Source: Bin5 sp965208965
Lineage (GTDB): Bacteria; Chloroflexota; Anaerolineae; Caldilineales; Caldilineaceae
Length of the DNA: 64,000 nt
NCBI GenBank assembly: GCA_965208965.1
Contig: OZ242384.1
Span: 5,332,001-5,396,000 of the forward strand
Direction: 5' to 3'
Under the pieces are notes generated by a model. It saw only the letters and a program-made list of their open reading frames with translations. It ran no database searches and was not told the origin of the DNA. This document shows positions 27,240 to 35,550 of the stretch, in pieces. A program made the translations under genes and the position numbers. How positions within the stretch are numbered: position 1 is the stretch's first letter; each line of letters starts with the position of its first letter.

Positions 27240-28388
27240 ATGCAACTGTCTGACGTCCGCCGGCTTACTCCCATAACGCAGGAGTATGCATACTTTCAGA
27301 GCAGCGGGTTTTCGCCGAAGATGGCGCCGGTGATCGAGGAGACGAACCGCTGGGCACAATTCCAGAACGCCGGCGGGGCCGCGCCCGGGATTCACGAAGA
27401 GATGCTGGAGGGGTTCGAGGCGACACGGAAAAAGGTCGCGCAGTCGATGAACGCCGACGCCGACGAGATTGTGTTGGGTGAGAATACGACGATTGGCATC
27501 AACATCGTGGCCAATGGGATCAACTGGGAAGCGGGTGACAACGTCATACTGAGCGACAAAGAGCATCCGGGCAATCGGATTACATGGTACAGCCACGTCC
27601 ACCGGTATGGCATCGAGCTGCGTTTCCTGGAGGTCGTGCACGATGAGGAGCGGATGCTGGAGCAATTTGAGCGGCTGCTCGACGGGCGGACTCGGGTCGT
27701 TTCGATCAGTCATGTTTGCCGCCGTACGGGCCAGCGGCTGCCGGCGCGAGCGCTGGTTGACATTGCGCATGAGCGCGGCGTTCCGGTTTTACTGGACGGG
27801 GCCCAGGCTTATGGCGCGGTTCCGGTTGATATGCGCGAGCTGGATTGCGACTTCTACGCTTTCAGCGGACACAAGTACATCATGGCGCCGCAGGGTACCG
27901 GCGGATTCTACGTACGGCGGGACATGATCCCTTGGGTTCAGCCGAGCTGGATCGGCTCCCATTCGCAGAAGGATTTCGACCTGGTGGGCGGTCTCACGCT
28001 GCTGGACGAGGCAAAGCGGTTCGAGTTTGGGACACGCAATCTGGCGGACCAGTTCGGATTTGGCAAGGCCCTGGACTTCTGGGCGGAAATCGGTTGGGAC
28101 AACGTGTTCTCCTATATCGCCTCATACACCGACCGTCTCAAGGCGGCGCTCCAGGAGGTGCCGGGCCTAACGCTGCATACACCCCTACCATACGGGAAGT
28201 CGTCAGGTATCGTCACTTTCAGTCTTGGCGAATATACGTCGGAAGAGATCCTGGAGCACTTAAAAGAGAGAAAAGTACTGGTCGCGCCGCTGGAGTTGGA
28301 CGGCAGCATGATTCGCGTGTCTACGCACGTCTTCAACAACGATGCCGATCTTGAACGGCTGGTCAGCGGTCTGCGGGCCATGACGTAG
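27240..28388 (+). CDS. Class V PLP aminotransferase (cysteine desulfurase-like fold)
   Basis: A 382-residue fold-type I PLP enzyme. Landmarks are GENTTIGINIVANGI (cofactor phosphate region), SDKEHPGNRITWY, SHVCRRTGQRLPARALVDIAHERG with the PLP Asp in VLLDGAQAYG, and the Schiff-base Lys in FSGHKYIMAPQGTGGFYVRRD. It starts 12 nt after the large upstream gene with a GAGGAAGAG site. Class V enzymes transaminate amino acids or act on amino-group or sulfur-containing substrates. No NifS/IscS-type active-site Cys loop is apparent, so it is probably an aminotransferase or isomerase/epimerase-like protein rather than a desulfurase. It is the intact parent-type copy of the broken gene at 19714. Confidence 0.88.
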   Translation: MQLSDVRRLTPITQEYAYFQSSGFSPKMAPVIEETNRWAQFQNAGGAAPGIHEEMLEGFEATRKKVAQSMNADADEIVLGENTTIGINIVANGINWEAGDNVILSDKEHPGNRITWYSHVHRYGIELRFLEVVHDEERMLEQFERLLDGRTRVVSISHVCRRTGQRLPARALVDIAHERGVPVLLDGAQAYGAVPVDMRELDCDFYAFSGHKYIMAPQGTGGFYVRRDMIPWVQPSWIGSHSQKDFDLVGGLTLLDEAKRFEFGTRNLADQFGFGKALDFWAEIGWDNVFSYIASYTDRLKAALQEVPGLTLHTPLPYGKSSGIVTFSLGEYTSEEILEHLKERKVLVAPLELDGSMIRVSTHVFNNDADLERLVSGLRAMT

Positions 28389-28504
28389 CCAACGGGTCAG
28401 CTTCAAAAAAACGAGCTTCGCCCCCGATCGTCGGAAACGTCGGGCGTTTCAACTGGTCTGTGCTCGCCGGGAGGAACAGGCCTCCGCGCGAGGGCCTCAG
28501 ATTC

Positions 28505-28533
28505 TTGACCGGATCAACCGTTGGCGTTATACT
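28505..28533 (+). promoter_or_regulatory. Near-consensus housekeeping promoter for the 28614 importer operon
   Basis: TTGACC at 28505-28510, 17-nt spacer, TATACT at 28528-28533, about 80 nt upstream of the binding-protein ATG. A short GAAACG-tcggg-CGTTTC inverted repeat at about 28433-28449, between the previous stop and this promoter, may end the upstream transcript but has no U-run. Confidence 0.7.
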
Positions 28534-28613
28534 TTCCTCGATTTCTCGCACAATCCCAAAGACGACAACCAAATATCCTTCGATCCCCTTACCCTTCAAG
28601 GAGACCTTCAGTT

Positions 28614-30305
28614 ATGAACAGATTCGCCCCAATGATCGCGCTGTTGGCAGTCCTGATCATGGTCACCGCGGTCGGTTGTGTTGCGCCCGCGGCGCCGGCG
28701 TCAGAGATGGCCGAAGAGGAAATGATGGAGGTTGTCAGCACAGGCGGCGTTACCCTGCCTGACGACGCTGCGCCTCTTGACCAGCAGGTGTTCCGCTCTG
28801 CCGGAATTGAAGGCAAGCATTTCGACACGATGCGCAATGAGTACGAAGGCTTCGCCTATGAGGCGACGATCGAGCAGCTGGCCAAGATGGGTCCGGAAGG
28901 CGAATGGCACCCGGCCGCGGCCGACAGCTGGGAGCTTTCCGAGGACGGCCGTACGTGGACCTTCCATCTGCGCCAGGACGCCATGTGGAGTGACGGCGTG
29001 CCGGTGACCGCGGAAGATTGGGTATACAGTTTCCGCCGCTACCTGAACCCGGAGATGGCCAACGTCTACGCCTGGTTCCTGTTTGATCTTGAGAACGGTG
29101 AGGCGTACAACAAGGGAGAGGTTGACGTAGAAGAGTTGGGGGTCAAGTTGATCGACGACTACACCTTCTCCCTCACAACCAAGGTGCCGATTCCCTACTA
29201 CATGTTCAAGATCAATTGGCACGCGGCGCCGGTTCCCCGCCACATGGTGGAGGAGCACGGTGACGACTGGGCCAACGATCCCGCGACAGCTCCGAGCAAC
29301 GGCCCCTACCGCATCGCCGAGTGGAACCGGGGAAAGAACGTAATCTTCACTCCCAACCCGCACTACACGGGACGCTACCCGGCGACATTTGAACAACGGA
29401 TTCAGGTGATCATCCCCGAGGTCGGCGCGCCGCTGCTGCAGATGTATCAGGCCGGCGACATCGATGGCGGGGTCGGCGTGACCGGTGATGACCTGGTGCA
29501 GGTGCTGGCTGACCCGCAACTGAGCCAAGAAGCATACATCAGCGTTATGAACCGCGGCGTCTACATCTATATGAACCAGCGCACGCCGCCCTTTGACAAT
29601 ATTCTGGTTCGCCAGGCATTCGCGCATGCGGTTGACCGCACGGCCCTGTGCGACAACGTCATGCGGGGAACCTGCATTCCCGCGCACGGCTTCCTGCCCA
29701 AGGACTTCCCGTGCGAGCGCAACGACGATCCCGAGTTGATCGCGTATCAGAACTACGATCCCGAACTGGCTGCTGATCTGATGGCGCAGGCCGGCTACCC
29801 CGGCGGCGAGGGCTTCCCAGAGATGACGCTTTTCACCAAAGAGGGTGAGTTCATCCGCGAAGCCGAGGCGATCCAGCGCATGCTGGCCGACAACCTGGGG
29901 GTTAAGCTTACGCCACAGAATGTCGAGCGCGCCTTCTATGTCGACCAGATGCGCAACGGCGAGCTGAAAGTCGCCCTTAACCGCTGGGGCGCAGACTTCA
30001 TCGACCCGAGCAACTTCGTGGACTGGTGGGACGATCCCGCGGCCTCCTACTTCACCGGCTGGACCGACGAAGAGTACCGCAACCTGATCGACACGGCCCG
30101 TCCAATGGCGATGTCGACCGAACGCTGCGACCTCTACCACGATGCCCTCAAGATCCTGGCTCGTGATGCGATCGGCGTATTCGTAATGAACCCGGTACAG
30201 GCCGTTCTGTACAAGGACTACGTTTCAGGGCTGACCCTCACAGACGACGGCACACTTGGCGTCTATAACATGATGCTCCTGGACAGCGCCTACGTTAAAG
30301 AGTAA
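28614..30305 (+). CDS. ABC importer substrate-binding lipoprotein, family 5
   Basis: A 563-residue binding protein. Signal segment MIALLAVLIMVTAVGC with lipobox Cys, then VAPAAPASEMAEEEMMEV, the acidic linker shared by this group. Binding-domain landmarks are WTFHLRQDAMWSDGVPVTAEDWVYSFRR, close to true oligopeptide-binding OppA proteins, and QAFAHAVDRTALCDNV. Four Cys in the second half (CDN, GTC, PCER and TERCD) could form disulfides in the exported protein. The start at 28614 follows AAGGAG at 10-nt spacing. A 31-codon upstream extension lacks signal character and overlaps the promoter. Of the five binding proteins it looks closest to genuine peptide binders, but the downstream sulfatases argue for a sulfated ligand. 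Confidence 0.92.
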   Translation: MNRFAPMIALLAVLIMVTAVGCVAPAAPASEMAEEEMMEVVSTGGVTLPDDAAPLDQQVFRSAGIEGKHFDTMRNEYEGFAYEATIEQLAKMGPEGEWHPAAADSWELSEDGRTWTFHLRQDAMWSDGVPVTAEDWVYSFRRYLNPEMANVYAWFLFDLENGEAYNKGEVDVEELGVKLIDDYTFSLTTKVPIPYYMFKINWHAAPVPRHMVEEHGDDWANDPATAPSNGPYRIAEWNRGKNVIFTPNPHYTGRYPATFEQRIQVIIPEVGAPLLQMYQAGDIDGGVGVTGDDLVQVLADPQLSQEAYISVMNRGVYIYMNQRTPPFDNILVRQAFAHAVDRTALCDNVMRGTCIPAHGFLPKDFPCERNDDPELIAYQNYDPELAADLMAQAGYPGGEGFPEMTLFTKEGEFIREAEAIQRMLADNLGVKLTPQNVERAFYVDQMRNGELKVALNRWGADFIDPSNFVDWWDDPAASYFTGWTDEEYRNLIDTARPMAMSTERCDLYHDALKILARDAIGVFVMNPVQAVLYKDYVSGLTLTDDGTLGVYNMMLLDSAYVKE

Positions 30306-30316
30306 GTAACTCAAGT

Positions 30317-30356
30317 CTGGAGGAGTGAGATGGATGAATCCATCTCACTCCTCCAG
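30317..30356 (+). promoter_or_regulatory. Perfect 19-bp inverted repeat between binding-protein and permease genes
   Basis: Positions 30317-30335 are perfectly complementary to 30338-30356 with only two bases between, so the RNA would form a very stable hairpin whose top few pairs open as the loop. It begins 11 nt after the stop codon. No U-run follows, so full termination is unlikely. Confidence 0.78.
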
Positions 30357-30446
30357 GTCCGACCACTTCGTCCGTCGTCGAAAAGTTCCCGTGAGCTTCG
30401 TATGACCAGTTGCCTGAATCTCTCCTCTCAATAGACGGAGGCCCGG

Positions 30447-31388
30447 ATGACGCGCTATGTTCTGGGACGCTTCGTCGGCATCATTGGCGTCCTGTTTATT
30501 GTATCTATCATGATCTTTCTCATGATCCACTCAATTCCGGGCGGCCCGTTCGACGCCATGCCGACGACATCCGAGTTCCGAGATATCCCTGAACATATCC
30601 GCGAGAAGCTGATGGTCAAGTACGGCCTCGACAAACCGCTCTATGTACAGTATTTCCGGTACATGTGGGCGGCGCTACGCGGCGACTTTGGCATCTCCTT
30701 CCGCTATGGGGAGCCGGTCACTGATTTCATCAGCCGTTCCTGGCCCGCAACTGCGCAACTGGGACTGTCGGCCATGGCGATTGGCATACCGATTGGCATC
30801 GGTCTGGGTATTCTGGCCGCGCTGCGTCCAAATACCTGGTTGGACTACCTCACCAACGTTGTCGTAATCACAACCTTTGTCACACCGGTCTTCGTTACCG
30901 CCATAATGAGCATCATCATCTTTGCGGTGGTTTTGAAGTGGCTGCCGTCCGGTGGATGGGGGGAACCCAAGCAGTGGATCCTGCCTACCTTCGTCTACGC
31001 GACCGTTCAGATCGGCGGCATGGCCCGATTTACACGTTCCAGCATGGTGGACGCGCTGCAGGCGGAATATGTGCGCACAGCGAGAGCCAAGGGGCTGCGG
31101 GAACGGGCAGTGGTGATGCGCCATGCGTTCCGCGCAGCGTCGCTGCCACTTATCACACTGCTGGGACCGCAGGTGGTCAACCTTCTGCTAGGTTCCTTCT
31201 TCATTGAGGCGATCTTTCGCATTCCGGGCATTGGCGGCCAAATCACTCTGGCCCTCTATAATCGGGATTACCCGGTGATCATGGCGCTGATCCTGCTTTG
31301 GACCTTTGCCATTGCTATTGCCTATCTCGTCACCGACCTGCTCTACGGCGTGGTCGACCCGCGCATACGTGTCGGCGGCACCATGTAA
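30447..31388 (+). CDS. ABC importer permease, DppB/OppB type
   Basis: A 313-residue permease with TM1 FVGIIGVLFIVSIMIFLMIHSIPGGPFD, the conserved EKLMVKYGLDKPLYVQYFRY stretch and the EAA loop AEYVRTARAKGLRERAVVMRHAFRAASLP. A GACGGAGG ribosome site precedes the ATG. It carries KWLPSGGWGEPKQWILP in the long periplasmic loop, different from the sister pair at 8486 and 48725, so this importer belongs to a separate subgroup. The stop codon is 41 nt upstream of the unusual start of its DppC-type partner. Confidence 0.91.
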   Translation: MTRYVLGRFVGIIGVLFIVSIMIFLMIHSIPGGPFDAMPTTSEFRDIPEHIREKLMVKYGLDKPLYVQYFRYMWAALRGDFGISFRYGEPVTDFISRSWPATAQLGLSAMAIGIPIGIGLGILAALRPNTWLDYLTNVVVITTFVTPVFVTAIMSIIIFAVVLKWLPSGGWGEPKQWILPTFVYATVQIGGMARFTRSSMVDALQAEYVRTARAKGLRERAVVMRHAFRAASLPLITLLGPQVVNLLLGSFFIEAIFRIPGIGGQITLALYNRDYPVIMALILLWTFAIAIAYLVTDLLYGVVDPRIRVGGTM

Positions 31389-31428
31389 GACGCGCCTGAA
31401 CTCGCACCAGGCGCCAAGGAGATCAACT

Positions 31429-32352
31429 ATTTCCTCCTCTTCGGCGAAGCAGAATGGCGGTCACCCAAGCGCCGCCGCGAAGGCTGCCGCCCTGGCCCTC
31501 GACCTGGATTCGCGGCCTAGAAACCTGTGGGGGGACGCGGCCAGGCGATTTTCGCGCAATCTGCTGGCCATGATCTCCCTTTCATTCGTCGTCCTTCTTA
31601 TCTTTCTGGCCCTGTTCGCCAATGTTCTGGCGCCGGAGGGCTATGACTACCAGCAATACGACAAGACTTGGCTATTTCCCTCGCTTGAACATCCGATGGG
31701 CACTGATCCCTTCGGTCGCGACATTCTGACGCGCGTCATCTACGGCGCGCGTATTTCGCTGGCGATTGGCTTTATCAGCAATATCATCGCTCTTGGCATC
31801 GGCCTCCCTTATGGGGCGGCCGCGGCCTGGTACGGAGGCGCTGTCGACTTCGTACTTATTCGTATCATTGAGATCATCAACTCCGTTCCCAATCTGTTGC
31901 TGGGCATTCTGATCATCAGCGTTCTGGGGCCAGGCTTTCGCAACGTTCTCTTTGTCTTCGCCGTCACCGGCTGGATGGGTATTGCGCGCTTGGTACGTGG
32001 CCAGTTCCTCTCATTGCGCGAACAGGACTACGTCCTGGCGGCGACCTGTATTGGCGTACCCAACTATCGCATCATCATCCGCCATCTTTTGCCGAACACC
32101 TTGTCTCCCATTATCGTCAGCGTGACTTTGGGCATCCCCGGCGCGATTCTGGGCGAATCGGGCCTGAGTTTTCTGGGGATCGGCATTAACCCGCCGCTTC
32201 CCAGCTGGGGGCGTATGCTCAATGACTATCTCAGCGCGATTCAGTCGCACTGGTATCTGGCATTCTTCCCAGGCTTGATGATCGCGCTGGCGATGTACGC
32301 TTTCACGCTGATGGGAGATGGGCTTCAGGATGCCCTGGACCCGACCAAGTAG
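31429..32352 (+). CDS. ABC importer permease, DppC/OppC type, apparent AUU start codon
   Basis: A 307-residue permease: a cytoplasmic N-terminal tail (SSSSAKQNGGHPSAAAKAAALALDLDSR), TM1 NLLAMISLSFVVLLIFLALFANV, the motif MGTDPFGRDILTRVIYGARISLAIG, the EAA loop QDYVLAATCIGVPNYRIIIRHLLPN and FLGIGINPPLPSWGRM. Between the upstream stop and TM1 there is no in-frame ATG, GTG or TTG. An AAGGAG ribosome site at 31416-31421 lies 7 nt from an in-frame ATT at 31429, so initiation at AUU is the best reading. The first ATG (31570) is inside TM1 and would destroy it. An alternative is a base error turning ATG into ATT. Starting further upstream would overlap the previous gene in a frame with no sensible protein sequence. 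Confidence 0.85.
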   Translation: MSSSSAKQNGGHPSAAAKAAALALDLDSRPRNLWGDAARRFSRNLLAMISLSFVVLLIFLALFANVLAPEGYDYQQYDKTWLFPSLEHPMGTDPFGRDILTRVIYGARISLAIGFISNIIALGIGLPYGAAAAWYGGAVDFVLIRIIEIINSVPNLLLGILIISVLGPGFRNVLFVFAVTGWMGIARLVRGQFLSLREQDYVLAATCIGVPNYRIIIRHLLPNTLSPIIVSVTLGIPGAILGESGLSFLGIGINPPLPSWGRMLNDYLSAIQSHWYLAFFPGLMIALAMYAFTLMGDGLQDALDPTK

Positions 32353-32439
32353 ACGGTAGCAGGACGGACAAACTCGCGGCTGCCAGGAACGCCCTCGCGA
32401 AATTGCGTCTACACGCTTCCAGATCCAACGAGTGACCCG

Positions 32440-33660
32440 ATGGACACTGAACCGGGCGAGCCGGAGAACTTTTCCCTCAGTCAGCTGCGTGCTGACGTCC
32501 CCCTGACGAGCGAATACATCTATCTGAATAGCTGCACATTCGGTCCGGTCCTGCGGTCGGTCCAGCGCTGCATGGCGGACGCGCTGCGGGAGGAGAACGA
32601 GGAGATCATCGCCATACGCGGGAAGGAGGCGGGCGTTCGCTTTTACGAGCGTGCCGAGAAGGCGCGCCAAAGTGTGGCGGGGCTGTTGGGCGTCCCGGTG
32701 TCGGACGTTGCGTGGGTCTACAATACGACGACCGCTTCCCGGCTGGCCATCATGAGCATAGACTGGAAAGCGGGCGACAAGCTGGCGGTGACGGACGTCG
32801 AACATCTCAGCACGCACCAGGCAGCGCGGGGACTGGCGCAGGGACGCGGGGTGGAAGTCACCGTTGTTCCCACGGCAGAGCCAGGCGAGTCATCCTACCG
32901 CGGGCCGGATTATTTCCTGGAGCAACTGGATCAGACGCTAGAGCCTACTCACCGACTCCTGGTGATGAGCCACGTCTCAAACATTGACGGTCGTCGTTTG
33001 CCTGTAGCCGAAGCGACGCGCCTCGCGCGGTCGAGGGGGGTCAAGACGCTTGTGGACGGCGCCCAGTCGATTGGCATGTTTGGGGTCGACGCCAATGAGA
33101 TCGGCGCCGAGTTTTTCAGCGGCTCGGTCCACAAGTGGTTGATGGGGCCGCCGGGAATCGGATTTCTGGTGGTTTCCGACGACGGCAGGAAGGACTACAA
33201 TCCTTTTTGTCTCCCTCTCCCAACGGGTGCCGGGGGCGGCATCGACGGCAGTCTGATGGCGGCGGGGGCCTTGAATGAGTTGGGTACGCAGAACTATGCT
33301 TTACGGATGGGCGCAGGCGCATGCGTGGAGACAGCGCAGGGTATAGGACTGGAGAAAATTGAAGAGCAATGTCGTTCGTTGACCGAGCGGTTGCGAGCCG
33401 GCTTGCACTGTGTACCGGGGATCCGGGTCGCGAGCCCAGGGACTTGGGAACACTCTTCCAGCGTGACAACCATCCAACTGCACGATGGCACGCCTCAACG
33501 CTGCCTGCAGCTCATTGAGCGCTTGTTGGACGAATATCGAATCGTTGTAAAATACCGTCCGGAGATTTGCGGCGTTCGCATTGGCGTTGCCGCATTCAAT
33601 GAGGGTGAAGAAATCGATCAGTTACTGACCGCATTGGACCACCTTGCGCCCCAGGTCTGA
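32440..33660 (+). CDS. Class V PLP aminotransferase-family protein
   Basis: A 406-residue fold-type I PLP protein. Landmarks are YLNSCTFGPVLRSVQR near the start, WVYNTTTASRLAIMSIDWKAGDK (cofactor phosphate region), SHVSNIDGRRLPVAEATRLARSRG with the PLP Asp in TLVDGAQSIGMFG, and the Schiff-base Lys in FFSGSVHKWLMGPPGIGFLVV. It is clearly distinct from the class V enzyme at 27240 (different N-terminus and Lys motif). The family includes isopenicillin-N epimerase-like proteins and selenocysteine lyase-like enzymes. It follows the importer permeases by 87 nt and precedes a putative toroid protein and sulfatases, so a role in removing or exchanging an amino group on a sulfated compound is possible. 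Confidence 0.86.
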   Translation: MDTEPGEPENFSLSQLRADVPLTSEYIYLNSCTFGPVLRSVQRCMADALREENEEIIAIRGKEAGVRFYERAEKARQSVAGLLGVPVSDVAWVYNTTTASRLAIMSIDWKAGDKLAVTDVEHLSTHQAARGLAQGRGVEVTVVPTAEPGESSYRGPDYFLEQLDQTLEPTHRLLVMSHVSNIDGRRLPVAEATRLARSRGVKTLVDGAQSIGMFGVDANEIGAEFFSGSVHKWLMGPPGIGFLVVSDDGRKDYNPFCLPLPTGAGGGIDGSLMAAGALNELGTQNYALRMGAGACVETAQGIGLEKIEEQCRSLTERLRAGLHCVPGIRVASPGTWEHSSSVTTIQLHDGTPQRCLQLIERLLDEYRIVVKYRPEICGVRIGVAAFNEGEEIDQLLTALDHLAPQV

Positions 33661-33687
33661 ACACGAGAGAAAAAGGTAGTTTTAATC

Positions 33688-35451
33688 ATGCCAGAGCCAA
33701 GCAACCGCACACCGATAATTACAATTAACACGCCGACGCCCCCTCCCTATTGGGCACTGCTGCAGTGGGAACTGATCCGCAGTCAGACAGAGGCCGTTCA
33801 GGAGTTCTACGCCCGTTATTTCGACGAGCGCGGCTATCTTCTTTGCGTTCCCCGCTGGGGCGGAAATGACGGACCGGATGACGCGGCCGAGAATCTGGCG
33901 GGATTGACCATGCTGCACGCGCTGGGCGCGCCCGATATCGTGCTGGAGCTCTATAAGAAAGGCTGGGAGGGTCACCTGCGCCAGTACACCGAGGCCAAGA
34001 CTGTCGAGGTGCCGTTTGCCCGCGACGGAATGTACTACAAAGAGTTTCCCGTAATGTTTGACTGGATGCACAACGGTGAGGGCTTCTCGGTTTTCTTCTT
34101 GCAGCCGCTGTCGGACCCGTATAATCACCTGGCGCGGCAGCGCATGGAACGCTTTGCCGGCTTCTATATGGGCACTGATCCCCAGGCCCACAACTATGAC
34201 CCGGAGCACAAGGTCATTCGCAGCATGTTCAACGGAAGCCGGGGCCCGCTGATGCGCAAGTCGACCGGCCTTGACTGGGCAGGCGATTCGCTTGAGATCG
34301 AAGGGCGCTTCAAGCCGGGGCACGGTGAGCGAACTTACGCCGAAATGGTAGCCCACTTTGAAGATTACAATGACGTGGTTGGCGACCACCCGCTCAATCT
34401 GTCGACGACGACGCTGGCCTTTAACGCCTACATGCAGACCGGTGAACCCAAGTACAGGGACTGGTTGGTCGACTATATCGATGCCTGGCGCCAGCGCACT
34501 GCTGACAATGGGGGCATCATCCCGACCAACATTGGGCTTGACGGCACAATCGGCGGGGCCTGCGACGGCAAGTGGTACGGCGGCGTCTATGGCTGGGGAT
34601 TTACGGTGACGGTGCCGCAGACGGGCGCCCTTTCCCACCGTCCCTTTTTCCTTAACCGTGTGCACTACGGCTTCGGCAACGGGCTGCTGATGACCGGCGA
34701 CCAGGGTTTTGTGGACACGTGGCGCGGGGTTATCGACAATGTAAACGCAAACAGCAAGAGGAGCGGGGGGCAGACTCTTTATCCACACATGCATGGCGAC
34801 GAAGGCTGGTATGACTACACGCCGGAGCCGTTCAGCACCGGCGCGCTGGAAGTCTACTACTGGTCGATGGACCGGGCGGACCTGGGCCGCGTGCAGGAGA
34901 ACGAGTGGGTACGTTTTCTGGAAGGCGACAACCCGGACTACCCGGTCAGGGCTCTGCATGAGGATCTGACAGAGGTGCGCGAAAGGATTTTGAAGGTACG
35001 CGCGGACAGCAGTTCGCCGGATACGCGCATGTCTGACGACATGAACGGCTTCAATCCCGCAATGGTGAGCCGGCTGACCGAGCTTATGCTGGGCGGTCTG
35101 CCCACGGAACGGCTGGGCTTTCCTCTTCACTGTCGCGTCCGTTACTTCAGTCCGACGCGGCAGAGGGCCGGCATTCCGGAGGATGTTGGCGCGCTGGTCG
35201 AGAGCATGAGTGACGACGAGATGACGCTGACGCTGGTCAATACCGACCAGCTCAAGTCACGCACCGTTGTCGTCCAGGGCGGCGCGTATGCAGAGCATCA
35301 GTTCCTGAGTGTTACGCAGAACGGAGAAACGACTGCCATAGATGGCGACAACTTTACCGTGCGGCTAGGGCCGGGCTGCGGCAGCAGCCTGCGGATTCGG
35401 ATGTCGCGCTATGCCAACCGGCCCACCTGCGCCTTCCCGTGGGCTCGTTAG
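33688..35451 (+). CDS. Putative alpha/alpha-toroid (six-hairpin) glycoside-active protein
   Basis: A 587-residue protein of no family I can name. It is rich in Trp, Tyr and acidic residues and has long helical segments typical of (alpha/alpha)6 toroid glycosidases and lyases: LLQWELIRSQTEAVQEFYARYFDERG, AAENLAGLTMLHALGAPDIVLELYKKG and NAYMQTGEPKYRDWLVDYIDAWRQRT. Aromatic-rich motifs such as CDGKWYGGVYGWGF and HGDEGWYDYTPEPFSTGALEVYYW could line a sugar-binding cleft. The last 100 residues appear to form a beta-sandwich. No signal peptide, so it is cytoplasmic. Sitting directly before three sulfatases, it may hydrolyse or eliminate a glycosidic bond in the imported sulfated substrate. Confidence 0.68.
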   Translation: MPEPSNRTPIITINTPTPPPYWALLQWELIRSQTEAVQEFYARYFDERGYLLCVPRWGGNDGPDDAAENLAGLTMLHALGAPDIVLELYKKGWEGHLRQYTEAKTVEVPFARDGMYYKEFPVMFDWMHNGEGFSVFFLQPLSDPYNHLARQRMERFAGFYMGTDPQAHNYDPEHKVIRSMFNGSRGPLMRKSTGLDWAGDSLEIEGRFKPGHGERTYAEMVAHFEDYNDVVGDHPLNLSTTTLAFNAYMQTGEPKYRDWLVDYIDAWRQRTADNGGIIPTNIGLDGTIGGACDGKWYGGVYGWGFTVTVPQTGALSHRPFFLNRVHYGFGNGLLMTGDQGFVDTWRGVIDNVNANSKRSGGQTLYPHMHGDEGWYDYTPEPFSTGALEVYYWSMDRADLGRVQENEWVRFLEGDNPDYPVRALHEDLTEVRERILKVRADSSSPDTRMSDDMNGFNPAMVSRLTELMLGGLPTERLGFPLHCRVRYFSPTRQRAGIPEDVGALVESMSDDEMTLTLVNTDQLKSRTVVVQGGAYAEHQFLSVTQNGETTAIDGDNFTVRLGPGCGSSLRIRMSRYANRPTCAFPWAR

Positions 35452-35550
35452 ACGGCCCAGGAAAACTGGAGAGTCGACAGTTTCGAGCATAGTTCCACCA
35501 ACAGAGCCTACCAGCGAAAACCCGGCCCCTGAGACTAGAAAGGCAAGTAC

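Noticed and set aside
28701..30140. Long open frame (479 codons) on the minus strand.
   Set aside because: It lies antisense to a binding-protein gene with clear family motifs. Long antisense frames are common in GC-rich genes, and its translation shows no family features.
31306..31428. Upstream in-frame extension of the DppC permease to an ATG at 31306.
   Set aside because: It lies inside the preceding permease gene in another frame, reads as Ser/Pro/Arg-rich non-protein sequence and ignores the AAGGAG site at 31416.
33682..35130. Long open frame (482 codons) on the minus strand.
   Set aside because: Antisense to the toroid-like gene; no start context and no recognisable protein pattern.
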